From Natronocella acetinitrilica (lineage in GTDB: Bacteria > Pseudomonadota > Gammaproteobacteria > Nitrococcales > Aquisalimonadaceae), in the NCBI RefSeq assembly GCF_024170285.1, contig NZ_JALJXV010000003.1:248001-312000 (forward strand): 64,000 nucleotides of DNA, given 5' to 3'. Both the position numbers and the translations under genes were made by a program. Below are positions 23,612 through 33,548 of the stretch, piece by piece. Position 1 is the first letter of the stretch. Every line of letters starts with the position of its first letter. A model generated the notes under the pieces. It saw only the letters and a list, made by a program, of their open reading frames with translations, was not told where the DNA came from and did not search any database.

Positions 23612-26329
23612 TCACGCCTCGATCAGGTGGTCGCGCAGAGCGCTGCCGTCGTTGCGCCGCCAGACATTGAGCCCATTGACGTTGTTGCCGGAGAGCACAG
23701 AGGCGGCCGCGCTCGGGGACGAGAACTCATGGTCGCTTCGAAAGACCAGCCCCCCTGGTGACGCCTCGAGAACACCACTCTCGAGGAGCCTCGAGCGCAG
23801 AGTCTGGTAGGCCTCGGCCAGCGATGGGCTTGCCACGGCCCGGGCGCGGGAGCCTGACTTAACAACGAACCCGTCTTCGCTGAGGTGTCCGGTTGCGCGA
23901 ATACCTGAGCGTGTTGACAGGCACCAGGGCCCGGGGTCGCCCGCGGCCAGACGACTCTGCGACGCTCGCCGTGCGATGGGGAGAGCCTCGATCCGCTGGA
24001 GCAAGATTGCGTGCAGCCGGGTCATGGCCGCGACGGAGCCACTGATGGCGCCCGTCCATGTCGTGCCATCAGCGAGCCCACCGGGGGTTGAGTGCTCGAT
24101 GCGCGGGCCGCCCTTGTCGCCAGGGCGCAACCACGCCAGCGCCCCGCCGAACTCGGCTTCGATCACCGCGCGCTCTGCGAGCAGCGCATCGAAAATCTCC
24201 GCGCCAATGGATGCCTCGAGCGCCTCAAGGCTAAGCGCCGCCTTGGTCTCGTCATTGCTGACGGAGTAGCGCCAGCAAAGCCCATCGCGATTAACCTGCA
24301 CGGAGCCCAGGCGGCCGGGGCTCGCCGCTGCGTGGAGCGGCGAGATGCGCGCGGCGGACTCAAGCAGCGCGCCCCAGAACTGCAGGCGAAGCGCCCCGCG
24401 TTCGTCATCGCGCGGCACGTCATCGACTTGCCCGGAGAGCTCTGCGAGCGGCATCGGCGCAGGCGCCTTGAGACCATCGAGGTCAAGGCGCGAGGGGTTC
24501 CAGACCCATTCGGCAATGCGCACGTAGAGCGCGGTACGCTCGGCGATCTCCTCGGGCCCGATGGATGGCATCGCCCGGAAGGGGAGGCCGGTCTCGCGGA
24601 TCAGGCGCATGAAGCCGGGGTTGCTGTCGTAGGCGTGCGGGTGAAGGCTCTGGGTCAAGAGGTTCTGGCTGTGCACCAGGTAGCCGGCACGCTTCTCTTC
24701 ATAGGTCTTGTCGCCAAGGCTCTGGTTGACGCCACGCTGGAGCAGGACGAGTCCGCCGATGCGGTTGCGCATGTCATCGAAATCATGCTCATGCTCGAAG
24801 TGGTTCGCAAACGCGCCGTGGTCATTGTGCCACACATGCTCGATCTCGAAGGCCCGGGTCTTGCCGGTGCCGCGACGGCTGAGCACCAGGTCCGGGAAGG
24901 ACGAGGGCTGTCCGCTCTCCTGGTCAACCCAGTGCGCGAGGCGCGCGAGAATGTGCTTGATGCAGCGGTAGTTGGTCGGCGCGCGCAGGCGCAGGCGGGG
25001 GTTTCTCGCGAAGGACTCGGTCATGCTGTCGAGGCGCTTTCTGAGCGCAAGCGAGAGGGGCTCGACGGCAAGGCCGCGAATATCGCGCACGAGCGTAAAG
25101 ATCGCTGCCCGGTTGGCGTTCTCGGTCATCTTCTGCCCGCACCAGGTGCGCCGCGCATGCCAGATGTCCAGGTAGTCGGCCACCAGTGCGAGCTTCTGGG
25201 TGACGGTCTCATCGCTGTCGCCAGGGACAAGGGGGGCGAGCAGCGCCTGGGGGTAGAGCGAGAATTTGCGGTCGTGGAGGTAGTAGATTGACTCGAGTCC
25301 CTTGCGCGGCAGTTCTGCGGCGTTCTGGATCCTGATCATGGCGCTGGCATAAAAGCGCATGTCGCGGGTGACGAAGCGGGCGTAGTCATGCGAGGAGCGA
25401 AGGCCCAGGAGCGCGTGGTTGTCCTTGAGCCAGCGATGACACTCCATGGCGACCCGCTCGTAGTCGGCCGTACGCGTCCCGCCGCCGTTCTTGATGGTCT
25501 GTGCATAGCAGCCGCGGAACCAGTCCTTGCAGAAGGCGGTAAACCCGTCGCGCGCGCTCTCTCGCAGGCTGCGGGAAATGCCCTTCCAGGTCGCATCCAC
25601 GCGCCGCTGCTCTTCCTCCGAGCTGATCTGGGGGATGATCGCGGCTTTCAGCAGATCGCTCATGTCGAGGCTTTGTCCACGGTCGTTCTTCATCTCGAAG
25701 ACCATGTAGGCAGCCTGGGGGGAGTCGACGCTGACCTCGATGTATCCCACCCGCTCGACCAGCCAGGTGCAGAAGTAGAACAGGGCGTCGCCCGTGATCT
25801 CGTCCGGGAAAACGTCCTCGATGTCTGCGTAGCGATCCAGCAGGTTCTTCGAGCAGGGATTGCGCGGCGCACGCGTGCCGCGGCCATTCTCAAGGAGATC
25901 GAGGACGGTGTCGTTGCGATCCGGGCAGTCAATGTTGAGCATCTTCTCGCCGAATTTCGGTGAGTAGACATAGGGCAGGAGGTCGACGACCTCGTAGTCC
26001 GGACGCGCAAGCGCCTGCTGGCGGTGGTGCAGGTACGTCAGGAGCAGCGTGAGGCTCGTCAGTCGCTGCTGTCCGTCAACGATCATGCTGACAGACCCCT
26101 TTTTGTAGGTGTAGATATCACCCAGGGGATAGAACGGGTAATTCTCGACATCCCGCGGGGCATGGGATGGGCTGAATGCGTCAAGAAAATAGGAGGTCAG
26201 ATCATTGATGAGGTCGACCATGTGCTTGCGCTGCCATGTATATTCGCGCTGAAAGCTGTCAATCCCCATGCGCGCCTTATCAAGCGAGTTGCTAATGACC
26301 TTCAAATTCGGCTCAAGGAGGCTTGCCAT
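23612..26329 (-). CDS. GmrSD-like type IV restriction protein (DUF262, DUF1524 and DUF4357)
   Basis: 905 residues. DUF262 (GmrS-type NTPase): FQREYTW at 26-32 and DGQQRLTSL at 85-93. DUF1524 HNH-like nuclease: EIEHVWHNDH near residue 495, then MRNRIGGLVLLQRGVNQSLG. The C-terminal 80 residues end FSSPSAAASVLSGNNVNGLN, a DUF4357 domain. GmrSD enzymes cut DNA with glucosylated or otherwise modified cytosine, and related DUF262 proteins occur in several anti-phage systems. The start ATG 26329 is favoured by GGAG 6 bases upstream. Upstream in-frame codons run through an AT-rich promoter-like segment. The gene is single. Confidence 0.8.
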   Translation of the reverse strand: MASLLEPNLKVISNSLDKARMGIDSFQREYTWQRKHMVDLINDLTSYFLDAFSPSHAPRDVENYPFYPLGDIYTYKKGSVSMIVDGQQRLTSLTLLLTYLHHRQQALARPDYEVVDLLPYVYSPKFGEKMLNIDCPDRNDTVLDLLENGRGTRAPRNPCSKNLLDRYADIEDVFPDEITGDALFYFCTWLVERVGYIEVSVDSPQAAYMVFEMKNDRGQSLDMSDLLKAAIIPQISSEEEQRRVDATWKGISRSLRESARDGFTAFCKDWFRGCYAQTIKNGGGTRTADYERVAMECHRWLKDNHALLGLRSSHDYARFVTRDMRFYASAMIRIQNAAELPRKGLESIYYLHDRKFSLYPQALLAPLVPGDSDETVTQKLALVADYLDIWHARRTWCGQKMTENANRAAIFTLVRDIRGLAVEPLSLALRKRLDSMTESFARNPRLRLRAPTNYRCIKHILARLAHWVDQESGQPSSFPDLVLSRRGTGKTRAFEIEHVWHNDHGAFANHFEHEHDFDDMRNRIGGLVLLQRGVNQSLGDKTYEEKRAGYLVHSQNLLTQSLHPHAYDSNPGFMRLIRETGLPFRAMPSIGPEEIAERTALYVRIAEWVWNPSRLDLDGLKAPAPMPLAELSGQVDDVPRDDERGALRLQFWGALLESAARISPLHAAASPGRLGSVQVNRDGLCWRYSVSNDETKAALSLEALEASIGAEIFDALLAERAVIEAEFGGALAWLRPGDKGGPRIEHSTPGGLADGTTWTGAISGSVAAMTRLHAILLQRIEALPIARRASQSRLAAGDPGPWCLSTRSGIRATGHLSEDGFVVKSGSRARAVASPSLAEAYQTLRSRLLESGVLEASPGGLVFRSDHEFSSPSAAASVLSGNNVNGLNVWRRNDGSALRDHLIEA

Positions 26330-26565
26330 GTACGACTCCATATTATTTTTATTTTTATAAAATATATCATAGCCCTTGAGGGTCTGGTTATCGTTTTTTG
26401 TTAGGTGACAGTGTTGCGACGAGGCCTTCGCAGATAACTTATCAGAAGTGATGAGTTGTATGGGGGTGGCGCGATGGCGACACTGCTTCGCGGGGCGTGC
26501 CATGACGCCTGCTGCTGTCCTGCGCTATGCTGTGCTCGACCCTACCAGCAACGAGGAGCGCGCGC

Positions 26566-27006
26566 ATGAGGCAGTACAAGGTCGAGTACAGCAATGGGGA
26601 CGGGATTGACACGGCCTTCGTGGTTGCCAACAACCGCGAGAAGGCGCTGAAGGCCTTTCATCTGAAGGTGGCCGGGGTCGATGACGACCAGGTGCTTGGG
26701 GTTGAGCCGGCGAGCGAGGCCGACCTGCGCGCACGCATGGAGCCGGAGATGGAGTTTGGCGACGAACCCATTGCGCCGATCGCAGGTGGCGGGCCGCGGC
26801 GACGGCTCGCCCCCGCCCCGCGTGAGCGCGGCGGCGTGCTCCTGGGTGTCCTGGGCATCATTCAGATGATTGCCGGTGGCGTGCTGCTTGGCGATCCAAC
26901 ACTCGGCGAGAACGTGATGGTGGCAAATCTCCAGCTTCTCACCATCGGCCAGACGCTCTTTATCACCGGCGCCATCTTCGCCGCCGTGCAGTGGCGCCCG
27001 CGCTAG
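26566..27006 (+). CDS. hypothetical protein with C-terminal membrane segments (146 aa)
   Basis: GAGGAG precedes ATG 26566 (MRQYKVEYSNGDGIDTAF). Residues 1-60 look like a small soluble alpha-beta domain. An Arg/Pro linker follows, then two hydrophobic segments (GVLLGVLGIIQMIAGGVLLG and LLTIGQTLFITGAIFAAV). It is probably inserted in the inner membrane. Function is unknown. Confidence 0.7.
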   Translation: MRQYKVEYSNGDGIDTAFVVANNREKALKAFHLKVAGVDDDQVLGVEPASEADLRARMEPEMEFGDEPIAPIAGGGPRRRLAPAPRERGGVLLGVLGIIQMIAGGVLLGDPTLGENVMVANLQLLTIGQTLFITGAIFAAVQWRPR

Positions 27007-27038
27007 TGCACGGCGCGCGCCACGGCCAGGCAGGGCGG

Positions 27039-27196
27039 TTAGTCAACGGTAAAGGTGATCTCCTCGATCTCGTGCTCGCAGGACGCGCTCTCGGTGCCGA
27101 TCTCCGAGATGCAGCCGGTGAGAATCAGTGCCGAGGCGAGGGTTACTGCTGCCAAAGGAAGGCGATCCTCGGGCGTCCATTGATTTTGGAAAACAA
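27039..27196 (-). pseudogene. frameshifted remnant of a PE-repeat-type lipoprotein
   Basis: A GAGG site and TTG start (27196) give FSKINGRPR. After an indel near 27165 the frame continues RLPLAAVTLASALILTGC, then ISEIGTESASC, and ends EEITFTVD. The pieces match the signal peptide ([18 protein letters not shown]) and C-terminus (EEISFTVE) of the lipoprotein at 45837, with the whole middle missing. This is a decayed or deleted relative. Confidence 0.5.
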
Positions 27197-27201
27197 AATA
27201 A

Positions 27202-27345
27202 TTACCTCAGATCAAGGTCGCTCCCGCTCGCCCCGCGGGTCTGCACGGTGCGATTGATGCGCGCAGCAAGGCCGGCATCGCCAGGGCCCGCGGCGTGCCC
27301 GATGACAAAGCGCCGCGCAGCCTCGAGCGACCACTCAGTCGCCAT
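27202..27345 (-). CDS. small hypothetical protein (47 aa)
   Basis: ATG 27345 overlaps the stop of the upstream Cys-rich gene by 11 bases. The peptide opens MATEWSLEAARRFVIGHAAG and ends RGASGSDLDLR. It is short and supported mainly by the overlap and composition. It is the last gene of a four-gene operon (28966 to 27202). Confidence 0.5.
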   Translation of the reverse strand: MATEWSLEAARRFVIGHAAGPGDAGLAARINRTVQTRGASGSDLDLR

Positions 27346-27652
27346 GGTGGATCTCGCCGCGCTCGCCAAGGGTCGGGCGCCCCGGGGCGGGCAGGCCGTG
27401 GGTGCGGGCGTGATGGCGCAAGCCGTGACAAGTCCGGTGTGGTCGCTCGTGGCAGGCCCAGACCTCGCCGTCGCGATAGAGCGCGCGGATCTCCCCCTCG
27501 CTTGGCAGGCAGCCATGGGTCTGCGCCTCGGTGGCGTCCTGGTTGCGCCCCTCGTTGAAGGGGCAGGCCGGGCAGGCGCCGGGGATCGGCGCACCGTCAT
27601 CGATCATGGCCACCGGGTCCTGCCCGGCGATCAATCGCGCTTCGCTCGACAT
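27335..27652 (-). CDS. Cys/His-rich probable metal-binding protein (105 aa)
   Basis: Contains ACPACPFNEG, HGCLPSEGEIR, VWACHERPHRTCHGL, a series of Cys and His typical of small zinc or iron-sulfur proteins found on plasmids and phages. The start MSSEARLIAGQDPVAMID at 27652 has GAGGAG 11 bases upstream. It lies in an operon with three unknown genes. Function is unknown. Confidence 0.65.
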   Translation of the reverse strand: MSSEARLIAGQDPVAMIDDGAPIPGACPACPFNEGRNQDATEAQTHGCLPSEGEIRALYRDGEVWACHERPHRTCHGLRHHARTHGLPAPGRPTLGERGEIHHGD

Positions 27653-27692
27653 GTGGGTATCGACTCCTCGCTGTTGCGGCCGTGGGGGTGTC

Positions 27693-28307
27693 TCAGTGCA
27701 GCCCCGGCCCGGCGTCATCGGGCTGCGCCTCGCTCGATCGATGGTATTCGGCGATCAGCGCTGCCAGCGCCTTTTTCGCCCAGGCTTTGATCTCATCATC
27801 GAGGGGCACGCTGTGGTCGGTGAGTAGCCCCTGGAAGCGCCCCTGGACGTTCCCGCTGATACCGTCTGGCGGCATGTCAGTCACGGCGCCGAAGCGCACG
27901 TCATGCCAGTTCTGCGGGTCGCGGTGCATCAGCACGCTGCGGGTATGCGTGCCAAGCGTCGTGTGCTCGGTGCTGACCACCAGCACCTCCGCGCGATCGG
28001 GGTCATCGGAGGGCCGCCCGCCGCTTGCGATGTAGTCGGGGCTGGTCGACTGCCAGGCAGACATCGAGACGGAGGCGGCAGGCGTTCCGGCCTCCCGGCA
28101 GAGCGCCCGGAGCATCAGTCCGAGCTTCGTGCGATCGTCGTCCCCGGCGGGCACCGGGAAGGCGAGGGCGAGCATCGAGCCGATGGCGGCAGGCTCGATC
28201 CAGACGATCAGGTGTTCGAGATCGCCCTCGCGAAGCACGACCTCCTTGCTGTGCTCAAGCACGGCCGCATTGGCACGCGAGAGTCGCTCCAGTGTCCAGT
28301 CACTCAT
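27693..28307 (-). CDS. hypothetical protein (204 aa)
   Basis: Starts MSDWTLERLSRANAAVLEHS at the ATGA overlap with the gene upstream. A mixed alpha-beta domain contains EPAAIGSMLALAFPVPAG and VLVVSTEHTTLG, with a helical tail. No domain is recognised. It is the second gene of the 28966-27202 operon. Confidence 0.65.
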   Translation of the reverse strand: MSDWTLERLSRANAAVLEHSKEVVLREGDLEHLIVWIEPAAIGSMLALAFPVPAGDDDRTKLGLMLRALCREAGTPAASVSMSAWQSTSPDYIASGGRPSDDPDRAEVLVVSTEHTTLGTHTRSVLMHRDPQNWHDVRFGAVTDMPPDGISGNVQGRFQGLLTDHSVPLDDEIKAWAKKALAALIAEYHRSSEAQPDDAGPGLH

Positions 28308-28966
28308 GGCTCGGGGTCTCCACCGGGTGGCTGTCTGCGATGTGAAGTGGTGCCACGGGGTGGCGCTCCGTTGCCAGGGTGCCACTCGGGGGACTCAATC
28401 GGGCCGAGGTGCCTGCCGCGCTCGTCAATCTCGACGGCGCGAAGGCTTTGGAGCGAAGCACTGCCGGGCACAAACGCGGCGTCAAGCTGCGCGGTGAGCC
28501 GCCGTCCGTCACGGCGGCACTGAAGGCGCAGGGAGCCGATAAAGGTGCTCTCCGCCGCACCGGCCCCGAAGCCTCCTGCGTGGTCGAGCACCACATAGCG
28601 GGAGTCAAAATCAAGCGCCGAAATCACGCGGTGGCGCGCATCCTCGAGCGTGTCCGGATCGCCAAGGGCGAGCAGCAGCCGCTCACGCATTGCATCCTCG
28701 GTGCTGACCGACAGCCGTGGGCCCCTCTGCGGGCCGAGCGCCTTGCGAAGCACGGGGTCGGTGGTCGTCCTGTGTAGTCCGCGATCAAAGAGCATCTCGA
28801 CCAGCTCGGCGGCATCAAGATTGTCACACCCCGCGAAGCCTTCGCGCGCAAAGGCGTACAGCTGCTCGCCAGAGGCGCGTAGCTCCGCAACCATCGCCCG
28901 GGTCAGTGATTCGACCAGGCACGCGCGAAGGTGTTCGGCGGACTGCTGTGGGTTGTCGTCGTGCAT
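28304..28966 (-). CDS. hypothetical protein (220 aa), first gene of operon
   Basis: Starts MHDDNPQQSAEHLRACLVES with GGAG 7 bases upstream. An N-terminal helical region is followed by a beta-rich section (RYVVLDHAGGFGAGAAESTF). The C-terminus is Pro/Arg/Gly-rich. No family is recognised. Confidence 0.65.
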   Translation of the reverse strand: MHDDNPQQSAEHLRACLVESLTRAMVAELRASGEQLYAFAREGFAGCDNLDAAELVEMLFDRGLHRTTTDPVLRKALGPQRGPRLSVSTEDAMRERLLLALGDPDTLEDARHRVISALDFDSRYVVLDHAGGFGAGAAESTFIGSLRLQCRRDGRRLTAQLDAAFVPGSASLQSLRAVEIDERGRHLGPIESPEWHPGNGAPPRGTTSHRRQPPGGDPEP

Positions 28967-29045
28967 AGCCCTACTCCGGTGGCGCACTGTGATGGTAGCA
29001 GCACAGGCGCATGGTGTTCATGGCCCCGTCGCAGCGGCGCCCGCC

Positions 29046-29267
29046 TCAGGCGGGGAGGTTCTCGGTCCAGCACTCGGCGGTCCTGCGCACGGAGTGCAGC
29101 GTCCCCCGCACCTCGCGCTGGGGCTCCCGCGGCAGGCTGCTCTTGCGATTGATGAGACGGGAGACGGCGTTGCCGTTCACGTCACTGCGAAGATCGATAC
29201 GAATGTGCTCGGGCAGGCCCTCGAGGACCTCGACGCCGCGCCCGGCGCGCTTCCAGTTCATGGCCAT
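29046..29267 (-). CDS. small basic hypothetical protein (73 aa)
   Basis: ATG 29267 has AGGAG 7 bases upstream. The protein opens MAMNWKRAGRGVEVLEGLPE and ends SVRRTAECWTENLPA. It is rich in Arg and Asn and could bind nucleic acid. The promoter is at 29320-29348. Confidence 0.65.
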   Translation of the reverse strand: MAMNWKRAGRGVEVLEGLPEHIRIDLRSDVNGNAVSRLINRKSSLPREPQREVRGTLHSVRRTAECWTENLPA

Positions 29268-29319
29268 GGGATGGCTCCTTGTGTGTGTCTGGCGACCTGT
29301 TGCCGCCGACTGTTTTATT

Positions 29320-29348
29320 AATATACTACAAATTAAATAATAAGTCAA
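29320..29348 (-). promoter_or_regulatory. AT-rich promoter for the gene at 29267
   Basis: Minus-strand TTGACT (29343-29348), 17 bp, TATATT (29320-29325), then TAAAACAGTCG, as at 21733-21761. Confidence 0.75.
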
Positions 29349-29402
29349 TTGGAAAAGGCCCGCGGCGGTGCCCGCGGACCCTCTGGGCGCTGCGGCGAGC
29401 CG

Positions 29403-29888
29403 CTAGGGCGCTGGCGCCGCACACGCCTCGGCCTCGCAGGCGACGTGGCGCTCGGGGTGGAGGCGGAGCATCTCCGCACAGCAGCTCACCAGGGTGTCCT
29501 CATCGATCTCCCGCGGGGTCACGTTGCTGCCGATGATGCGGGTACGCCAGGGCCCCCTTGCCGAGCGCGACAGCGCGCGATGGCGCTCGGCGCCGCGGAA
29601 CTGCGCGTAGGCGACCACGCCATCGGGGCGGCGGGGGGAGAAGCTGGCGTGGGTGACGGTGAGCAGCACCCCGCTCTGTCCGCCCGGCAGCGCGACATCG
29701 AGATAGACGTCGCCGCCAACGGCGATGCCGCCCTTGTTGACCCGCACGCTCGCTTCCGCGGCGACGCCGGAGGCGGTGAGGCGGGCTGCGACACGGCGCA
29801 GCAGCGCGCGGGTCTCGCGCAGGAAGCGCTGCTTGTTGGCGTCGTTGTAGGCAAGCTCGCCGAAGTTATTCCGATAGTCCTTGGCCAT
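29403..29888 (-). CDS. hypothetical protein (161 aa)
   Basis: GAGGAG precedes ATG 29888 (MAKDYRNNFGELAYNDANKQ). An alpha-beta fold is suggested by GGDVYLDVALPGGQSGVLL, followed by a Cys-containing C-terminus (LVSCCAEMLRLHPERHVACE). The tail is faintly like that of the 29994 gene. It probably shares the transcript starting at 30860. Confidence 0.65.
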   Translation of the reverse strand: MAKDYRNNFGELAYNDANKQRFLRETRALLRRVAARLTASGVAAEASVRVNKGGIAVGGDVYLDVALPGGQSGVLLTVTHASFSPRRPDGVVAYAQFRGAERHRALSRSARGPWRTRIIGSNVTPREIDEDTLVSCCAEMLRLHPERHVACEAEACAAPAP

Positions 29889-29993
29889 GGTGCTGACTCC
29901 TCTTGTGGTTGTTGGGTGCCTGCTGGTTAGGGGCTGGCAGCCTGGCGCGGCCTGATTCGGGCGACGCCGCTGGGCCTGTCCGGTGCTTGCCCG

Positions 29994-30458
29994 TCAGGGC
30001 GCGCAGGTGCTCTCGAGATCCATGCGCGGGTGGCGCTCGAGCATCCGGCGCGCCTCGGTGCGAATCGCCTCCACACTCGGCTTGTCGAGAAAGCGCGCGC
30101 TGCCGGCGATGTGGACCAGGATGTGGCGCTTGTCGGGCTCGGCGCGCACCAGGCTGGGCTTGGCGAAGCGGTGCTGGAGGTAGCAGGTCACCTTGTCCCC
30201 AAGCCCGTCCGGCTCGGACGTCTCGATCGCGGCCAGCACGCCCAGGCCCTTGTTGTCGGGGTGCCACAGGGTGATGAACCGCCCCGTCATGTGCTCGCCG
30301 AAATCGATGTTGCCAATGCGGTAGTGTCCGGCCTCACCGGCGGCAAGCATCTGCTCGCCCACCGCCTCGAGCACGTCGTCGGCAAGCGCCTTCAGGGCGC
30401 GCTTACCCTCGACGGTGCGCACGGGATCGATACGATCTGGAAAGACGGGGTCTGTCAT
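29994..30458 (-). CDS. hypothetical protein (154 aa), related to the fragment at 37826
   Basis: Starts MTDPVFPDRIDPVRTVEGKR with GGGAG 7 bases upstream. The C-terminal motif ARRMLERHPRMDLES reappears in the 37-codon fragment at 37826-37939, so paralogs exist. Central residues (YRIGNIDFGEHMTGRFITLW) suggest a beta sheet. Function is unknown. Confidence 0.7.
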   Translation of the reverse strand: MTDPVFPDRIDPVRTVEGKRALKALADDVLEAVGEQMLAAGEAGHYRIGNIDFGEHMTGRFITLWHPDNKGLGVLAAIETSEPDGLGDKVTCYLQHRFAKPSLVRAEPDKRHILVHIAGSARFLDKPSVEAIRTEARRMLERHPRMDLESTCAP

Positions 30459-30527
30459 GGCGTGGCTCCCTGTTGGTTTAATTTCCATTTTACTAAAAAC
30501 GCCGAGGCCCGTGTCGCAGGACGCCGC

Positions 30528-30830
30528 CTAGAGGCAGGCGTCCTGGATGCGAACCAGCGCGCAGTAGATATGCCCGTCGCTGATCCGCGCAAGGGCGCGG
30601 GCTGCGTCCACACACATCTGACTGGCGGTGTGCTGGGGTCCTGCGAGATCGAGCCTGCGATCAAGTGTCTCCTTCGCGGCATCAAGGTCGGCCGCCTCGA
30701 CGCCAGCGCGCGCGACAACAGCGCCGAAGTTCTCGAGGAAGTCGTCGTACTCGCCCTCGATGTTGTAGTTGACGATGGACTTGAGATCCGCGCGCAGGCT
30801 TTGCAGCACCTTCGGGTCGACGCGTGACAT
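30528..30830 (-). CDS. hypothetical protein (100 aa)
   Basis: Begins MSRVDPKVLQSLRADLKSIV with GAGGTA upstream of ATG 30830. It looks fully helical and acidic in the middle, with Cys residues near the end (MCVDAARALARISDGHIYC). First gene after the 30860-30888 promoter. No family is recognised. Confidence 0.7.
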   Translation of the reverse strand: MSRVDPKVLQSLRADLKSIVNYNIEGEYDDFLENFGAVVARAGVEAADLDAAKETLDRRLDLAGPQHTASQMCVDAARALARISDGHIYCALVRIQDACL

Positions 30831-30859
30831 GGCGTTACCTCATCAATGACCAGATGGGT

Positions 30860-30888
30860 ATTATATAATAAAACTTAAATAAAGTCAA
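30860..30888 (-). promoter_or_regulatory. AT-rich promoter for the 30830 gene
   Basis: Minus-strand TTGACT (30883-30888), 17 bp, TATAAT (30860-30865). It likely also serves the 29994 and 29403 genes, which have no family promoter of their own. Confidence 0.8.
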
Positions 30889-31043
30889 TCCTGGTTGCGT
30901 TGCAGTGCCTCGGGCAGCGCTGGCATGTTGGCGGGCGTGGATCAGGCGTTCAGCGGCGAGCCGCGCCATTGGGTCGAACCTGGCAGGGCGGTTGCGAGCG
31001 CCCCGGCGGTGAACGCCCGGGGCGGCGCGTCAGGTCGATCACC

Positions 31044-31688
31044 CTACGGGGCGTGGCGTGCGCAGTGGACGGGCATGTGATGGGCCTTCCAGGTCGGCTG
31101 CGTTGAGCCACCGGCAGGGGCGGTGGAGAGCGCCTCGGTCGGGCTGCTCGAGTACTGCGTCGAGGTCCAGTGCGCATCGGGCGAAGTGGCAAGCGCGCTG
31201 CCGCTGCCCGCGAAGGCGGGGCTTGAGAGAAGCTGGAGCTCGAAGAGTGCCGGCAGGAACCAGCGCTCGCCGCGCGCCCGGCAGGCGAGGGCCGCCTGGG
31301 GGTTGCCAAGCCCGGAGGCGACAATCGCGTCGGTGTTGGCGATTCCGTCGCTGAAGCTGTTCGTGCCAGAGAGCTCGTCGGGGTATTGCTGCCACTGTAG
31401 CCAGTCGGCCTGCGCTGCATCGGCAAAATAGACACGGCGGGCGTCCACACTCCCGGCGTAGAAGACCGTCTCCCCCTCGAGCACACAGCTCTCGCCAATG
31501 GCGATGCCCGCGCAGACCTCGGCCTCGGTGGGCGCAGCGGGCGGCGCGTCAGGCGCGGGGCTTACGGAGGCACTCAGGCCCTTGAAGGGCACCGTCAGGC
31601 GATAGGCCTCGGTGCTCTCGACCAGGGCCTGTGTCGAGAGGATGGGCAGTGCCATCGCCAGCGTTAGTGCGGTAAGCCGGATGCGCAT
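31044..31688 (-). CDS. exported DUF1566 (lectin-like) protein
   Basis: 214 residues. Signal peptide MRIRLTALTLAMALPILSTQ is followed by a Pro/Ala linker. The domain then carries YFADAAQADWLQWQQYPDEL, CRARGERWFLPALFELQLL and HWTSTQYSSSPTEAL, which match DUF1566 (C-type-lectin-like exported proteins with the W-x-LP and W-S/T-S motifs). Likely periplasmic or surface adhesion-related. GAGG lies upstream. An AT-rich stretch around 31727-31750 resembles a weak promoter. Confidence 0.75.
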   Translation of the reverse strand: MRIRLTALTLAMALPILSTQALVESTEAYRLTVPFKGLSASVSPAPDAPPAAPTEAEVCAGIAIGESCVLEGETVFYAGSVDARRVYFADAAQADWLQWQQYPDELSGTNSFSDGIANTDAIVASGLGNPQAALACRARGERWFLPALFELQLLSSPAFAGSGSALATSPDAHWTSTQYSSSPTEALSTAPAGGSTQPTWKAHHMPVHCARHAP

Positions 31689-31849
31689 GATCGCCTCACT
31701 CGTGGTGGCCCGCAGTGCGGACAGTTTTATTTATTAAGATGAAATTAAAACTGCTGAGCTGGGCGCGCAAGCACTGTGCCGTTGCGATGGGATGGCGCGC
31801 GCGAGGCGTGGTATACTGGTGCACTCATGATGCGCGCACTCGGCGCTGA

Positions 31850-32869
<1,020 letters not shown>

Positions 32870-33009
32870 TGCGCACCGGGCGGGCCAGTCCTCTGGCGAG
32901 CGCACGCCCGGCGTTACTGCCTGCTCGGACTGGCCCATGGAGAAGTCCGCAGACCGGCTTCAGGGACCTCACGAACGCCCCCACGACCTCCCCAAAGCCA
33001 ATGACGCCG

Positions 33010-33375
33010 TCAGGAGCCCATGACGAAGCGGTAGGTGGCGATGTCGGTCGCGCCCGGATGCTCATGGAGCGCCTCCAGGAACACATGGTGGCGATCACCC
33101 ACGCACTCGATCATCGCCTGCGCCTGGATGGCGACGGTAAGCCAGGTCGGGTTCTCGAGCACCGGCGAGACGAAGTCCATCGACTCCTCGCCGCCAAAGA
33201 AGGTGTCGGCCTCATGGATCAGGCGGCAGCGCCCGTGAATGGCCACCCGGTCCAGATCAGCCACCGTTCGCACCGCATCAGTGGAGAGGATGACATCCTT
33301 CGCGTGGGGCCGCACCGCGCGATTGATCGCGAGATAGGCGTCGGCGTCAAAGTCATTCGTGGTGGTGCCACTCAT
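33010..33375 (-). CDS. hypothetical protein (121 aa)
   Basis: ATG 33375 with CGGAG upstream opens MSGTTTNDFDADAYLAINRA. It contains LIHEADTFFGGEESMDF and IECVGDRHHVFLEALHEHPG, giving several acidic and His residues. No known domain is seen. It is transcribed alone from 33417-33445. Confidence 0.65.
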   Translation of the reverse strand: MSGTTTNDFDADAYLAINRAVRPHAKDVILSTDAVRTVADLDRVAIHGRCRLIHEADTFFGGEESMDFVSPVLENPTWLTVAIQAQAMIECVGDRHHVFLEALHEHPGATDIATYRFVMGS

Positions 33376-33416
33376 CGGCGTGCTCCGGTTGTCGCGGGAG
33401 TCCCGCATTCACAAAT

Positions 33417-33445
33417 AATATAGCATAAATATATAAAAAAGTCAA
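33417..33445 (-). promoter_or_regulatory. AT-rich promoter for the gene at 33375
   Basis: Minus-strand TTGACT (33440-33445), 17 bp, TATATT (33417-33422). Confidence 0.7.
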
Positions 33446-33483
33446 GGCGCGGGCGGGCATCTGCCCCTTCCCGGGGAGTGCGG

Positions 33484-33514
33484 GACAAGAAAAGGCCCGC
33501 CACCAGGGCGGGCC
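33484..33514 (-). terminator. rho-independent terminator for the 35-codon gene
   Basis: Stem GGCCCGCC/GGCGGGCC around a 5-base loop, followed on the minus strand by TTTTCTTGTC. It lies 35 bases past the stop of the small gene at 33549. Confidence 0.75.
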
Positions 33515-33548
33515 AAGATCCAATCAGCAAGTGAGGACGATTGGTCGG

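Noticed and set aside
24092-25291. A 399-codon plus-strand frame
   Set aside because: It lies antisense to the DUF262/DUF1524 gene and has shadow-like composition with no start signal.
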